A DNA stretch of 64,000 bases from Bremerella sp. TYQ1 (GCF_020150455.1 NZ_CP083740.1:2480001-2544000), one strand, 5' to 3'; shown: positions 18,071 to 27,816, counted from the stretch's first letter. Program-made: numbers and translations. Notes: generated from the letters alone by a model not told the origin.

Positions 18071-18787
18071 ATGTCCTCCGAATCGAACATCGAACAGCCC
18101 GAGGAACGCCCGCAGCAGTTTCGCTTGATTCACCTGATGACGCTCATGTCAGGCTTGGCCTTCTTCTCCGCGATGGCTGCTCCTTTGTATCGCGCGATGG
18201 ATACCGGACGGCAGTTTCAGTTCATCCTTGAGCTACTACTGCAACTGCTGATCGCTGGCGGGACAGCCTTTTTTTTCTCGTATCGCCGCTCGCAATTGCT
18301 GAAAAAGTCGGGCCAGTCGATCGGGATTGGTTATCCGGGGAATGTACCGGGAAAGTATGGCCCGATCATTTTAAGCAGTGTCGCGATACTGTGTTTGGCC
18401 ACCATTCAATTGGCGATGGCCTGGTTTTTGACGATGTCGTCAGACTCAAGCACGCGCCCGATGTTTCTCATTCAACAGGTGCAGCTTTCATTTTTTGCCG
18501 GTGCAATGATGATGCAGCTGGTCTGGGGACGAAGCATCGGTACGACCGAGTTCTTTGAGAACGGAGTCGCTGCTGGCTCTTTTGAATTGGTTCCCTGGGA
18601 ACGTATCACGTTGAGACCGAGCCAGTTCGATGAAAACCGCATCGTGATGGTCAACCAAGGGGTCGCACGTCCGAACTATCGTGTCGGAGCGATTACCACG
18701 ACACTGCTTGTGCTTGAGCCGACCAGGAGCATGCTGTTGTCACGTTACGAGAAGCAGACGCCGGGCCATGAAAAAAGCCCCGGCTAG
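18071..18787 (+). CDS. Hypothetical multi-span membrane protein
   Basis: 238 residues from the ATG at 18071; a GTG two codons earlier is also possible. Four hydrophobic segments are visible, near residues 22-42 (LIHLMTLMSGLAFFSAMAAPL), 55-75, 100-122 and 137-155. The soluble C-terminus resembles a small PH-like or DUF-type beta domain (ENGVAAGSFELVPWERITLRPS). No enzymatic motif is seen. The opening FRLIHLMTLMSGLAFFSAM resembles a planctomycete inner-membrane family, but I cannot name it. Its stop codon forms the loop of the terminator shared with the convergent gene. Confidence 0.75.
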   Translation: MSSESNIEQPEERPQQFRLIHLMTLMSGLAFFSAMAAPLYRAMDTGRQFQFILELLLQLLIAGGTAFFFSYRRSQLLKKSGQSIGIGYPGNVPGKYGPIILSSVAILCLATIQLAMAWFLTMSSDSSTRPMFLIQQVQLSFFAGAMMMQLVWGRSIGTTEFFENGVAAGSFELVPWERITLRPSQFDENRIVMVNQGVARPNYRVGAITTTLLVLEPTRSMLLSRYEKQTPGHEKSPG

Positions 18788-18796
18788 GCCGAGGCT
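18771..18796 (-). terminator. Terminator between convergent genes
   Basis: AGCCCCGGC (18776-18784) pairs with GCCGAGGCT (18788-18796), with one mismatch; the loop is TAG, the stop codon of the plus-strand gene. On the minus strand six T follow the hairpin (plus A 18771-18776), so it mainly terminates the minus-strand gene 18828-20753. Confidence 0.75.
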
Positions 18797-18827
18797 TCTT
18801 GTGGTTTTCAATTCGGTTCGGTGCGAT

Positions 18828-20753
18828 TTACTTCTTCAGCATCGCCCCGGAAACGTACCAGCCATCTTTCTCGGTACGTCCGTACGAACCGGCTGGTCCA
18901 AGGTAACCTTCGACTTTGGCGAATGGTGGCAACTTGGTGGCGTCGATCTGCTGCTCACGCGTCGCGAGTTCATCCTCTTGGCCCATGCTCCACAGCTCGT
19001 TGATGATTTTGCCGAGGGCCGATTCCGATTCTGGCATTTTCCCTTGCTGCATCAGTTCGTAGGTGACCTGAGCGGCTTGGTCGGTGCGAGCGAAGTGGCG
19101 GAAGCTGTCTTGCCCGCTACCCAGGGTCGACAACACTCCTTCAATCCGCAGGAAGTCAGCTGCGTTGGCCAACAGTTCAGCGTTGCCGTTGGCCTGGTTT
19201 GTGAGGATAACCTTCTTCAGCAGTTCCTTGTTGTTGCCAAAGAAGAGCCAATCGCCGACAACCGCAACAGCCGCATTCGGAATAGCAGGCTTGTTGTTGC
19301 CACCTTGAGCGAATTGATTGTTCGCGGCGAATGCGTCAGGAAAGCCAGGACCGCTGATCACGAGCGTTGGAATTTCTTCTTCCTCTTCGTGAATTTCCCA
19401 GATCTCGTCGTCGCCAACAGGATGCTTTTCGGCGTTCGGATCTTGCTGCATGATCTGCGTAATGGCTGCTTTGACAGGACCAGCATTCAGCAAGTGAACG
19501 GCCACCATACGCTGTTCTGACTGCGGCGTGATCGGCGTCTTCACGTCGACCAGCATGCAAACTTTGTCATCCAGATGACGGACAATCTGATTGACGACGT
19601 CGACCTTAGGACCAGCGGGGTCTTTTTCGAGGCTTTCGATCAGTTCGTCGAAGATTTCGTCGTCGGCATATTCGTTGACGATCGTTTCGCTGAACTTGAA
19701 GGCGTCCTGAACGTTCCAGCGGAAGTCAAGGAACGTCGCCACGTCGGCAGGAACCCACTGGTATGGCTTGAAGCCTTTGTCATTCGGGAATGACAGAACG
19801 CGAGCACCGAGGCGGTACTTCTCGCCGTTTTCGGCCTTAGGATCTTGCGGAGCGTAAACGAACGAGCTGTGGACCATTTCCATTTCGTCGCCGTTGCTGA
19901 CGATGAAATTAACGTAACCACCGAGCCCTTGGATGGCATCGAAACCTTGGTTACGCAGCAGCTGTAGCATGTCGGTACCACGTTTCTTGCGGCCACCTTG
20001 CTGCGAACGAATCACTTCGGCGTAACCGAACGGCTCGACAAACCATTCGAAGTCGTAGGTATCTGGTCCACGCCCAGCTTCGGCACGGGCCAGAACAGCT
20101 TTGAACGCTTCCAGCGAAGCAAGGTTGTCTTGCTTCGGGGCGGCGATCGCTTCCAAGATGTACGTTAACGAGGCCTTAGAGTCGGTCGCGATCAAAAGAT
20201 CTTGCTCAATGGCGTAGTAAGCTTCGTTCGGGCCAGGCTTGTCTTGATTTGGCGGAAGATCGAACTTGGTAACTTGAACCCCGGCGACGGTTTCCTTCGA
20301 TTCCTTGGCACCGTTGCCTTGCTGATTGCGAGAAATCTTCGCCAGCAATGCATCGACTTGGGCCTTCTTACCCGTAACGTCGACTGTCAGAACGACGCCA
20401 TCCGACTTGGGGCCGTTAGGCTGATCGGTTGCGAAGCAGATCTCGCCGCCGTAAACGTCTTTCAAGTCATCCAACGTCAGAGCCAGCTTCACGCCGCCGG
20501 CGATCAGCTTTTGTTTGACTTGCTCTTTCAGATCATCCGTAAACGGCTTCATGACGGGGTCAGCCATCATTTTACCGATCTGCGTTTCGTCGAAATTCGC
20601 GGAGGCCTGATCGTAATCAGGAATCGAAACGTAGCTCTTGGTTGTCTGAGGGAGCACGGTGGCTGCCTTAGGGGCAGCTTCAAGCTGCGGCTGAGCAATA
20701 GAGACAATCCCTACACAAAGTAGGACGAAACGGGCCCAGCGATATGCTTCCAT
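18828..20753 (-). CDS. Large secreted protein of unknown function (DUF3352-like)
   Basis: 641 residues from the ATG at 20753, or the GTG one codon earlier, which sits eight bases after GGAGGAG. A signal peptide (MEAYRWARFVLLCVGIVSIAQPQLEAA) is followed by a long soluble protein. It alternates segments such as LPQTTKSYVSIPDYDQASANFDETQIGKM, DDLKDVYGGEICFATDQ and AVAVVGDWLFFGNNKELLKKVI. Two or three such blocks recall DUF3352-type secreted proteins, which monitor substrate particles with repeated beta domains, but that assignment is tentative. It ends at a strong terminator and is transcribed alone. Confidence 0.75.
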   Translation of the reverse strand: MEAYRWARFVLLCVGIVSIAQPQLEAAPKAATVLPQTTKSYVSIPDYDQASANFDETQIGKMMADPVMKPFTDDLKEQVKQKLIAGGVKLALTLDDLKDVYGGEICFATDQPNGPKSDGVVLTVDVTGKKAQVDALLAKISRNQQGNGAKESKETVAGVQVTKFDLPPNQDKPGPNEAYYAIEQDLLIATDSKASLTYILEAIAAPKQDNLASLEAFKAVLARAEAGRGPDTYDFEWFVEPFGYAEVIRSQQGGRKKRGTDMLQLLRNQGFDAIQGLGGYVNFIVSNGDEMEMVHSSFVYAPQDPKAENGEKYRLGARVLSFPNDKGFKPYQWVPADVATFLDFRWNVQDAFKFSETIVNEYADDEIFDELIESLEKDPAGPKVDVVNQIVRHLDDKVCMLVDVKTPITPQSEQRMVAVHLLNAGPVKAAITQIMQQDPNAEKHPVGDDEIWEIHEEEEEIPTLVISGPGFPDAFAANNQFAQGGNNKPAIPNAAVAVVGDWLFFGNNKELLKKVILTNQANGNAELLANAADFLRIEGVLSTLGSGQDSFRHFARTDQAAQVTYELMQQGKMPESESALGKIINELWSMGQEDELATREQQIDATKLPPFAKVEGYLGPAGSYGRTEKDGWYVSGAMLKK

Positions 20754-21033
20754 CACAATCAAAACTCCTCCGCCTGAGTAAAGCGAATTCCCCCAAAAAG
20801 CTGCCTGACGACCAATCGGGAAAATCCGAGGTGCTATTTCTATCGGCAAATGCGTTTAAAATTCCAGCTTGGAACTGCCTCGGTTCCACCCATCTACCGG
20901 TAAAACGACAATCGATACCTGTAAGATGTAGCGATTAAAACAATTAACGAATCTCCCTGATTCTGCGAAACTAGCGAATCTGGTGCAAGCTCTGCTAGTC
21001 TGCTTGCACCGTTTTAACCCCAAAGGAGTAAGG

Positions 21034-22437
21034 GTGAATCTCGATAAATTTGCCGCCGAGAGTCTCTGCTACGATCCTATCCACGGTTATGTTCCCTTCG
21101 TTTCGGAAGGTTCTTCCCCCTCGGAAGTCACCGAAAGGGACATCATCGATCATCCGTGGCTTCAGCGAATGCGACAGATCCACCAACTGCAGACCGCATG
21201 GTGGGTCTATCCAACCGCCGAACATACGCGGTTTCAGCACATCCTCGGGGTGATGCACCTGGCCAGCCGACTGATCCAACAGCTGTATCCCAGCCTGAAG
21301 GAAGTTTGTCCCGATGTTCCCTCTCGAGGGCATGTCGAATCTCTCCTGCGAATGGCGGGCCTATTGCACGATGTAGGGCATGGACCGTTCGGACATTTTT
21401 TCGACAGTCACTTCCTACAGCACTTCGGCCTGACCCACGAATCGCTGGGGGCCCATATCATCCAGCACGAGCTGGGGGACATGTTGTCTCAGCTACGGCG
21501 AAACCCTTATTCCCAAATGGAAGAAGGCGAACGAATCGATCCCCATCAAATCGCATGGATGATTCAACGCCCCAAGCCCGGCGATACGGCCGAGCATCCA
21601 AAATGGCTCGGTTTTCTGCGCAGCTTGCTGAGCGGCATTTACACCATCGACAACATGGACTTTGTCCTGCGCGATGCCTACATGACCGGGTACAGCCAAC
21701 AGTCGTACGACTTGGAACGGCTGATTCGGTACAGTTTCTTTACCGAAAAAGGACTCACCATCCATGAACGGGGGATGGCAGCACTAATTCGGTTCATGAA
21801 CGTCCGCGCTGAACTTTTTCAAACCGTCTATTTTCATCGCGAAGTAATGGCGATCGATAAGACGCTGGAAGACTTGTTCGCCGAGAGCCGGCCCTGGATG
21901 TTCCCAGGCAATCCGATCGAAAACCTTTCGGCCTATCAAGGCTTTACCGAATTTAGTTTGCTAGTCGACGCCGCCCGCTGGCATCAGTCGGAAGATCCAA
22001 AACAAGCGGAAGTGGGGCGCAAGTGGAAAGATCTTCTAAGCCGCAACATCCCCTGGCGATTCATCTGCGAGCGTTCTCTCCGCTTCGATGAAGGAGAAAG
22101 CCAAGAGATGACCATCTTCCGCAACGAAAGCTTTGCCTTAGCGGCACTGCGCGAAGTGCTGCCTGCAGAGCTGAAAGATACCCCGCTGAAGATCGCCCTC
22201 AACCGAACCGTCTTCCGTCCCAACACGAAGGGCCCCAGCGATCATCAGAACTTTATGTATGACGCAGCTCAAAAGCAGATTAAACAGTTGACCACCGACA
22301 AGATCTTCCGATCGTTGCCAGTGAGTCGCTTGATCTGTCGCATCTATGCCCAAGATGCATCGCTGGCTCCGCAGCTGGCTTCCGCGTTAGACCGCCTGGT
22401 GGGCAATCACGCCGTCGACGACTTGACGAACATGTAG
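21034..22437 (+). CDS. HD-domain phosphohydrolase (dGTPase-like)
   Basis: 467 residues from the GTG at 21034, which follows AAAGGAG six bases upstream; the frame is open back to 20983 without a better start. The HD metal site is complete: HTRFQHILGVMHLA (first H), LLHDVGHGPFGH (HD pair) and a later YTIDNMDFVLRDAY aspartate. The family includes dNTP triphosphohydrolases and metal-dependent phosphohydrolases of the YwfO/SAMHD1 type. The exact nucleotide is not given by sequence. A terminator hairpin follows at 22461. Confidence 0.9.
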   Translation: MNLDKFAAESLCYDPIHGYVPFVSEGSSPSEVTERDIIDHPWLQRMRQIHQLQTAWWVYPTAEHTRFQHILGVMHLASRLIQQLYPSLKEVCPDVPSRGHVESLLRMAGLLHDVGHGPFGHFFDSHFLQHFGLTHESLGAHIIQHELGDMLSQLRRNPYSQMEEGERIDPHQIAWMIQRPKPGDTAEHPKWLGFLRSLLSGIYTIDNMDFVLRDAYMTGYSQQSYDLERLIRYSFFTEKGLTIHERGMAALIRFMNVRAELFQTVYFHREVMAIDKTLEDLFAESRPWMFPGNPIENLSAYQGFTEFSLLVDAARWHQSEDPKQAEVGRKWKDLLSRNIPWRFICERSLRFDEGESQEMTIFRNESFALAALREVLPAELKDTPLKIALNRTVFRPNTKGPSDHQNFMYDAAQKQIKQLTTDKIFRSLPVSRLICRIYAQDASLAPQLASALDRLVGNHAVDDLTNM

Positions 22438-23041
22438 TTCCATCTGAGCTATCGTTCTTCCTCTGCCTCTTCGCGTTCAGGGGCAGAGTGATCTTTTTCG
22501 ATCGCATTCGGCGATTTGGTGGGTCACTATCCATTATTAACGCGTTCACGATTAGACCAGCCAGCGTTGTTATGCTTACCAGTCCCAATAAGAGAAGCAC
22601 CATCCCTCGCGATTGCTGCGGAAACTCATAAACCAGCCGTCCCACGCCGAACAAAGCACCGAGCAAAAAAGTGATACCCAACAGTTGAGAAATGGTGAAC
22701 TGCCGTTGCCATCCGTCCACAGCATCACTCGCCGGTTTTCGCCGGAGGAATACCAGGAGCAAATACCAGATACCGATCGCGATACCTAGATTCGAAAACC
22801 CGAAACAGATGGCCCCAAATATAAGAGCAAGCGGATCGCGTACGGCATGTGGCTCGATGAATGCCAAAACTGCCATCCCTCCGATCAATAGAAGTGGGAT
22901 GGCGATGCCGATACCGATTCGATGGCAGACCTTTGAGTTCCGTCGATTCGCTCCCCCGAAAATCCATGGGAGTGCAATCAACAGAAGCAGGACCGCCAAC
23001 ATAGCCGCGGCCCAACCAGATCTGGGAATGTCCTGAAGCAT
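22280..23041 (-). CDS. Hypothetical membrane protein with antisense-overlapping C-terminus
   Basis: 253 residues from the ATG at 23041. Residues 10-165 hold five hydrophobic spans (GWAAAMLAVLLLLIALPWI, IGIAIPLLLIGGMAVLAFI, LIFGAICFGFSNLGIAIGIWYLLLVFL, LLGITFLLGALFGVGRLVY and MVLLLLGLVSITTLAGLIV). After DSDPPNRR the sequence turns basic and low-complexity and runs antisense over the last 158 bp of the HD gene and through its terminator. Either the tail is real and unstructured, or a frameshift near 22500 has removed the native stop. No function is recognisable. Its neighbour upstream is also a multi-span membrane protein. Confidence 0.6.
   Translation of the reverse strand: MLQDIPRSGWAAAMLAVLLLLIALPWIFGGANRRNSKVCHRIGIGIAIPLLLIGGMAVLAFIEPHAVRDPLALIFGAICFGFSNLGIAIGIWYLLLVFLRRKPASDAVDGWQRQFTISQLLGITFLLGALFGVGRLVYEFPQQSRGMVLLLLGLVSITTLAGLIVNALIMDSDPPNRRMRSKKITLPLNAKRQRKNDSSDGTTCSSSRRRRDCPPGGLTRKPAAEPAMHLGHRCDRSSDSLATIGRSCRWSTV
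22461..22496 (+). terminator. Terminator of the HD-domain gene
   Basis: CTCTGCC (22461-22467) pairs with GGCAGAG (22482-22488), followed by TGATCTTTTTC. It lies 24 bp past the stop and inside the C-terminal coding tail of the opposite-strand gene. Confidence 0.6.
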
Positions 23042-23105
23042 TGTCCTGGATATAGAAACAGTAAGCGGCTGACACCACCGTTGCGAAGATTCTAGTCGAC
23101 ATGCC

Positions 23106-23714
23106 TTAGCGAAGCGAAGAGTCTTCCTTTCGCTTTTCTTCCAGTTCTCGCAGGCGATTGAGTCGCTTGCCAGACCCGCGGCCGAAGAAGAGATTCTCCA
23201 TGCCGATGTAAGCGACCGTTCCGAGCAGGGCAATGATCAGCATGGCGCCACCAACGGCGTACCAATAAAGTGACGTCGTGTCCTGTGTGAGAGGAATTCG
23301 CACGACATTTACGATCACAGCTATTACTAATAAACCGATGAAAAGGTATTTCAGGCGAAACTGCTTGAAACGAAACGTTTCCACCCAATCGTCATGGCGC
23401 AGTCGATCACGGATTCCCCAGTAAACGCCGCACCCAATTACGATCAGCAGCGAGAGAGCCAACACAGAGGAAACCGCAAACATCAGCGAAATCTGACTGG
23501 CGATAAGAAAGAGAAATACAACAACCAATACCGGGAGTGCGCCCAAAACCACGATCCACGTCACAGTTTTCCTGGGACGAGAAGGGGCGTCTTTTTTCGA
23601 TTCCTTCTTGAGGCGAAGCTGCTCACGAACACTCAGATCGCGATCCCAGACAAACGCGCTGATCGCCAGCACGAGAAATAAAAGAGACCAGCCTATAGCG
23701 GCGGTTAAGTTCAT
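23106..23714 (-). CDS. Hypothetical membrane protein, 202 aa
   Basis: Five hydrophobic spans are visible: residues 5-23, 52-72, 75-97, 125-143 and 150-172. Between spans one and two lies a highly charged, basic loop (REQLRLKKESKKDAPSRPRK), and the C-terminus is charged (RLNRLRELEEKRKEDSSLR). No known motif. It lies 64 bp upstream of the other membrane gene on the same strand, and the two look like an operon of envelope proteins. It diverges from purB. Confidence 0.72.
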   Translation of the reverse strand: MNLTAAIGWSLLFLVLAISAFVWDRDLSVREQLRLKKESKKDAPSRPRKTVTWIVVLGALPVLVVVFLFLIASQISLMFAVSSVLALSLLIVIGCGVYWGIRDRLRHDDWVETFRFKQFRLKYLFIGLLVIAVIVNVVRIPLTQDTTSLYWYAVGGAMLIIALLGTVAYIGMENLFFGRGSGKRLNRLRELEEKRKEDSSLR

Positions 23715-23879
23715 CGCATGAGGTTCCCCTAGCCCGACTCTTTTCCTTGGGCAAACCGTTATTCGTCAGCGAGCATCATTTCTTGGGGCAAGCGGCTTCG
23801 TACCCTGCCGAAACGCCCCTTTCTACGCTAAAATCAACCGGTTCAGACGTTCATTTGAATCCACACAGGGGAATTCCAC

Positions 23880-25307
23880 GTGTCGCACGAACAATACGAA
23901 AACCCGTTGATCTCTCGGTATGCCTCGCGGGACATGAGCTTTTTGTGGAGTCCCCAGAAAAAACACTCGACGTGGCGACGTTTGTGGCTTGCCCTCGCTG
24001 AATCAGAACAAGAGCTCGGCCTCTCGATCACTGACGAGCAGCTCGACGCGATGCGAGCCAATCTTGATAATATCGACTTCGATCTCGCGGCGAAGCATGA
24101 AAAACGTCGCCGGCACGATGTGATGGCCCACGTGGAAACGTTCGCCGAAGCGGCCCCCGTTGCCAAGCCGATCATTCACCTGGGTGCGACTAGCTGCTTC
24201 GTCACCGACAATACCGACTTGATCTTGCTGCGAGACTCGCTCGAATTGGTTCGCGATCGGCTTGTTCGCTGCATCTATCTGCTGGCGAACTTTGCCAAAC
24301 AATACCGCGACCTTCCTTGCCTCGGCTTTACCCACCTGCAATCAGCCCAGCCGACGACGATCGGCAAGCGAGCCACGCTTTGGTGCTACGATCTGGTGTT
24401 GGATTTGGAAGAAGTTGAACACCGCTTGGAGCTGCTACGTTTCCGTAGCACCAAGGGTACCACCGGTACGCAAGCCAGCTTTTTGGAGCTGTTCCACGGC
24501 AACCACGACCAGGTCAAGAAGCTTGAAAAGCGGGTCGCCGAGAAGATGGGCTTCGATCAGTTGTATGCCGTCACTGGGCAGACTTATTCGCGCAAAGTCG
24601 ACACCCAGGTACTCGACTGCCTAAGCGGTATCGCTCAGTCGGCTCATAAGATTGCGACCGATCTGCGAATTTTGGCACACCGTCGTGAAGTAGAAGAGCC
24701 GATCGAAGAAAACCAAATTGGTTCTTCGGCGATGCCTTACAAGCGGAACCCTATGCGAAGCGAACGCATTTGCGGGCTCGCTCGCTACGTGATCAGCAAT
24801 CAGGCCAACGGTGCCAACACGATCGCGACCCAGTGGATGGAACGTACGCTGGACGACAGCGCCAACCGTCGTTTGAGCTTGCCCCTCTCGTTCCTGGGAA
24901 TCGATGCCATCCTGATTATTCTGGCTAATGTGTGCGATGGCTTGGTGGTCTACCCTGCCCTGGTCAAACGACACCTAGCGGAAGAGTTACCATTTATGGC
25001 GACAGAAAACTTGATGATGGCTGCCGTCAAAGCTGGTGGAGATCGCCAAGACCTGCACGAGAAAATTCGGGTTTATTCGCGAGAAGCTGGGGCACGCATC
25101 AAGCAGGAAGGCCTGGATAACGACTTGCTCGCACGAATCAAAGCAGATCCTGCGTTCCCAGAGTTCGATGCCGAAGCCATCCTCGAGCCGCTTCAATACG
25201 TCGGACGAGCTCCAGAACAAGTCGACGACTTCCTGGCCGACGTCATCCAGCCGATCCGCGATCGTTATCCGAACGTGACACTGGAAAATGAAGAGCTAAA
25301 GGTCTAA
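23880..25307 (+). CDS. purB: Adenylosuccinate lyase
   Basis: 475 residues with a GTG start preceded by AGGGGA. It splits adenylosuccinate and SAICAR with release of fumarate in purine synthesis. Family signatures are in place: [27 protein letters not shown] near the active site, the flexible signature loop [14 protein letters not shown] with catalytic serine, and the C-terminal [12 protein letters not shown] segment. The length matches the long PurB subfamily. It converges on the Fur-family gene. Confidence 0.95.
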   Translation: MSHEQYENPLISRYASRDMSFLWSPQKKHSTWRRLWLALAESEQELGLSITDEQLDAMRANLDNIDFDLAAKHEKRRRHDVMAHVETFAEAAPVAKPIIHLGATSCFVTDNTDLILLRDSLELVRDRLVRCIYLLANFAKQYRDLPCLGFTHLQSAQPTTIGKRATLWCYDLVLDLEEVEHRLELLRFRSTKGTTGTQASFLELFHGNHDQVKKLEKRVAEKMGFDQLYAVTGQTYSRKVDTQVLDCLSGIAQSAHKIATDLRILAHRREVEEPIEENQIGSSAMPYKRNPMRSERICGLARYVISNQANGANTIATQWMERTLDDSANRRLSLPLSFLGIDAILIILANVCDGLVVYPALVKRHLAEELPFMATENLMMAAVKAGGDRQDLHEKIRVYSREAGARIKQEGLDNDLLARIKADPAFPEFDAEAILEPLQYVGRAPEQVDDFLADVIQPIRDRYPNVTLENEELKV

Positions 25308-25352
25308 GTAAGATGCCGGACCCGCGACATACGGGCCCATCATCGATTCGTA

Positions 25353-25859
25353 CTAGATCAAATCGACGCGTCGCTTTTTGCGGCGCGATTTCTTTTGGCA
25401 ATCGTCGCAAACCCCATTCACGATAAAGCGGTGGCTGCTGGCACGGAATTGATGCAAGCGGGCCACGCTGTCGCGAAGTTCTTTCAGTTCCGCGCTCTGA
25501 AACTCGATCAGCTTCTGACACTGCGTACAGTAAAGGTGATCGTGGTCGGGATAACCATAGTCGTGCTCGTAGACGGCACGACCGCCGATCTCCATTTTGC
25601 GAAGCAGGCCTGATTCGACCAATTCATTCAATGTCCGATACACCGTTGGGCGGCTGACGCGGTCGGCACCTTTGCTGTGGTGCGACAGTTCGTCAATTAA
25701 CTGATCAGCATCGAAATGCTCGTGGTGGCTAAAGACGTGCTCGATCAGGATACGCCGAGGCTGGGTGATTCGCTTTCCCTTACTTTTCAGGTACTCCTCG
25801 AACCGCTCCATTGGGGTAAGAGCGACGTCGACGGCTTCCAAAGCAAACGGATCGGACAT
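25353..25859 (-). CDS. Fur-family transcriptional regulator
   Basis: 168 residues: a winged-helix domain (about 20-95, with ITQPRRILIEHVF and VSRPTVYRTLNELVESGLL) and a dimerisation/metal domain. The structural zinc site is intact (CTQC and CDDC), and HDYGYPDHDHLYC supplies the regulatory metal histidines and acids. Fur, Zur and PerR cannot be separated with certainty. The basic tail SRRKKRRVDLI is unusual. Iron, zinc or peroxide homeostasis is the expected role; no uptake genes adjoin it. Confidence 0.9.
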   Translation of the reverse strand: MSDPFALEAVDVALTPMERFEEYLKSKGKRITQPRRILIEHVFSHHEHFDADQLIDELSHHSKGADRVSRPTVYRTLNELVESGLLRKMEIGGRAVYEHDYGYPDHDHLYCTQCQKLIEFQSAELKELRDSVARLHQFRASSHRFIVNGVCDDCQKKSRRKKRRVDLI

Positions 25860-26052
25860 GAGAATCTCAATAGGAACAACAAGGACTTCCGCGTTATTGA
25901 GACTGAGTTGCTATTTCTATCTAATTGCGGAGTAACGAGATACGCAACCACGTTGGCTATCAGTCTCAACATGGAATTCTAGGCCAAAGTTGCCTTGGTA
26001 CAAGCCCAGATGGCGTTGAATTCGCTGACACTTAAACCGAACGATGGCGCGC

Positions 26053-26091
26053 AAAAAAACGGGCAGACATTGGCGGTCCAAGTCTGCCCGT
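26053..26091 (-). terminator. Terminator of flgM
   Basis: ACGGGCAGAC and GTCTGCCCGT form a perfect ten-base stem at 26059-26091, extended inward by TTGG/CCAA. On the minus strand it is followed by TTTTTTT. It lies 36 bp past the flgM stop. Confidence 0.9.
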
Positions 26092-26127
26092 GAAGGTTGA
26101 GTTGCTAAGTTGTTCTACGGCAATTGT

Positions 26128-26406
26128 TTAGCCGATTTCGTCCAACAGACGTTCCAGTGCCAGATCGAGCTTGTCGTCCGACAAGTACGTTCCGTCGGCG
26201 ATCTGAGCCTTGATTTGGGCAACGCGATCGGCGCGAATGTCTGGGATGTCTTTCACTTGGCTGGCAAAGTCGGCTTCGTGCGAAATATCGAGCTCATCTA
26301 CGGTATCAAATTGGGCGCGATTATCGACGGCCGGGGCCTGCGGTGCATGGTGCGGACCTCGGATGGACTGTGCCGGGTGAACTGCGGTTGGGCCATTAAT
26401 ATGCAT
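26128..26406 (-). CDS. flgM: Anti-sigma-28 factor FlgM
   Basis: 92 residues. The C-terminal half matches FlgM: DIRADRVAQIKAQIADGTYL, then SDDKLDLALERLLDEIG, a helix-turn-helix-free binder of FliA. The N-terminal half is disordered and proline/histidine-rich (GPHHAPQAPAVDN), as expected for a protein exported through the flagellum. It holds FliA inactive until the hook is finished. FliA itself is encoded at 58446-59234. The gene stands alone with its own terminator. Confidence 0.9.
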   Translation of the reverse strand: MHINGPTAVHPAQSIRGPHHAPQAPAVDNRAQFDTVDELDISHEADFASQVKDIPDIRADRVAQIKAQIADGTYLSDDKLDLALERLLDEIG

Positions 26407-27468
26407 GGTAAATCCTAACTCCCTTTGGACGTCTCGATCGTTTGAGCTTTGCGGTGATTGGGTCCGCTCAACGGGACGTCCCTAAAATCATGACCGGAAT
26501 CGGAGGTCTGGGTTTTCCCTAAAAGGTTTGCCTGGCTTCTACAGACAATCCGCGGGAGGCAGTTTCCCGACCTCGCAAATATAGTTCATTGGCGTCTTCC
26601 ATGGTGCCGTATTCCGTGTCAGTAATAGCCATCCGTGTGAAGCAAGTGACTCACGGCGAAGAGTTTGTCAGGAAGTACCCTTCTTATCGACTTGCTAGCA
26701 CTCGAGATTAAACCATCTCTGATGCGGTCTTATTATGCAGTCCCTGGCAACGTCGCCGACCAGGCGGTCTCTTCCGACCCAGCAATTGACGCGGATTATC
26801 CGGTTTATGCAGGGCCATTAAGGGCCATCGGCGGCGAACACCTGCCTTGCGTGATCGCAAAATCGTTACGACTGCTCCACGCAAATGGTTTGCCAAAAAT
26901 TACGGCATACGTCTACTTGGTGGCATTTTTCCACGCCCCCAGGCAAACGAGCCCGAGAGTACGCGAATCATCCTGATCGCTCAATCGCAATTGCGACTGT
27001 CGCTGCCCGAATCTTGAGAAATTCCGGTCCCTTCGGACGCTTTTCCTTCATTTATTTCAACATAAGTGGAAACCATCGCCCTGGATCACACGTTAACCTT
27101 TGATAGAAGGACTCGGTTTCCAGGTAAGTTTGCCTGAAATCGTACCGATATTGGGCGGCGAGCAGCGAATACCAAGATAAGCAATCGCTTTTCCATGATC
27201 GTACTCCAGAAGCACCCCAATGGGGTATTCGCCCTTCCCTCACCAAAAGTCCTTTGTGGTTTTCGCCCCCATTAGAAATATTTAATGCAACATGAAACCA
27301 CATTAGTCCTATTGCACCGGTAGGCCTTTTTTACTAAATCTAAGAATCACGTGAACACGCAGAGCCGTTTTCACGTCATAAAGACTGAGTAGATACGCAC
27401 CAAGCAGCGAAGGATACGTTGCGGTCAGCTACAGGGAACGTAGCGAACTTTCCCCAGGGAGTTCGCTA
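26407..27468. other. Long intergenic region, about 1 kb
   Basis: No open frame here shows family resemblance, a ribosome site and coding bias together; those at 26665-26976 and 27052-27303 look accidental. The left end must hold the flgM promoter. A copy of the 17-bp inverted repeat lies at 27308. It may contain a degraded gene or a small RNA, but I see no direct evidence. Confidence 0.55.
27308..27324. repeat. Short inverted repeat, copy 2
   Basis: CCTATTGCACCGGTAGG differs at one base from the copy at 17911. It is followed by CCTTTTTTA, so this copy could also act as a weak terminator. Confidence 0.4.
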
Positions 27469-27681
27469 ATGAACGACTCGCTTTTCGATACCATGCAAAT
27501 CAAGCTGGAAGACGCCCGAGACCGGGAAGAAGCCCCCATCATGGTAGGCTTGGCCCCGTATATGGAATTGTCCAACTGGATGGACCAAGAGCTGGTAAAA
27601 CTGCGTCTAGAGTTCCACGACTTCGAGACCACCAAATCCCACCGCGCCGGTGACTGGGCCAAGGTAGCACCGAATTCGTAG
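27469..27681 (+). CDS. Hypothetical small acidic protein, 70 aa
   Basis: ATG at 27469 with CAGGGAG ten bases upstream. The protein is charged and probably helical (MNDSLFDTMQIKLEDARDREE, then LSNWMDQELVKLRLEFHDFE). No family recognised. An 85-codon frame lies antisense but lacks any such start. A terminator follows at 27761. Likely a real small gene, but unsupported by homology. Confidence 0.55.
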   Translation: MNDSLFDTMQIKLEDARDREEAPIMVGLAPYMELSNWMDQELVKLRLEFHDFETTKSHRAGDWAKVAPNS

Positions 27682-27760
27682 ATCAAATCTAAACGCCGCT
27701 ATCCATTTCATTCCTTATTTAACTCGGCGGAACACAATCGTATTTTCATGACCTAAAATA

Positions 27761-27795
27761 AGGGTGCTTCAGCACATGGAGCGCCCTTTTTTGTT
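27761..27795 (+). terminator. Terminator after the 70-aa gene
   Basis: AGGGTGCT and AGCGCCCT form an eight-base stem with one wobble around CAGCACATGG-like loop bases, followed by TTTTTTG. It lies just ahead of the L7/L12-like gene. Confidence 0.75.
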
Positions 27796-27816
27796 TCTTG
27801 CGAGTAGGAAGCCCAC

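Noticed and set aside
26665..26976. 103-codon open frame on the plus strand
   Set aside because: No recognisable motif, poor start context and atypical composition; likely chance.
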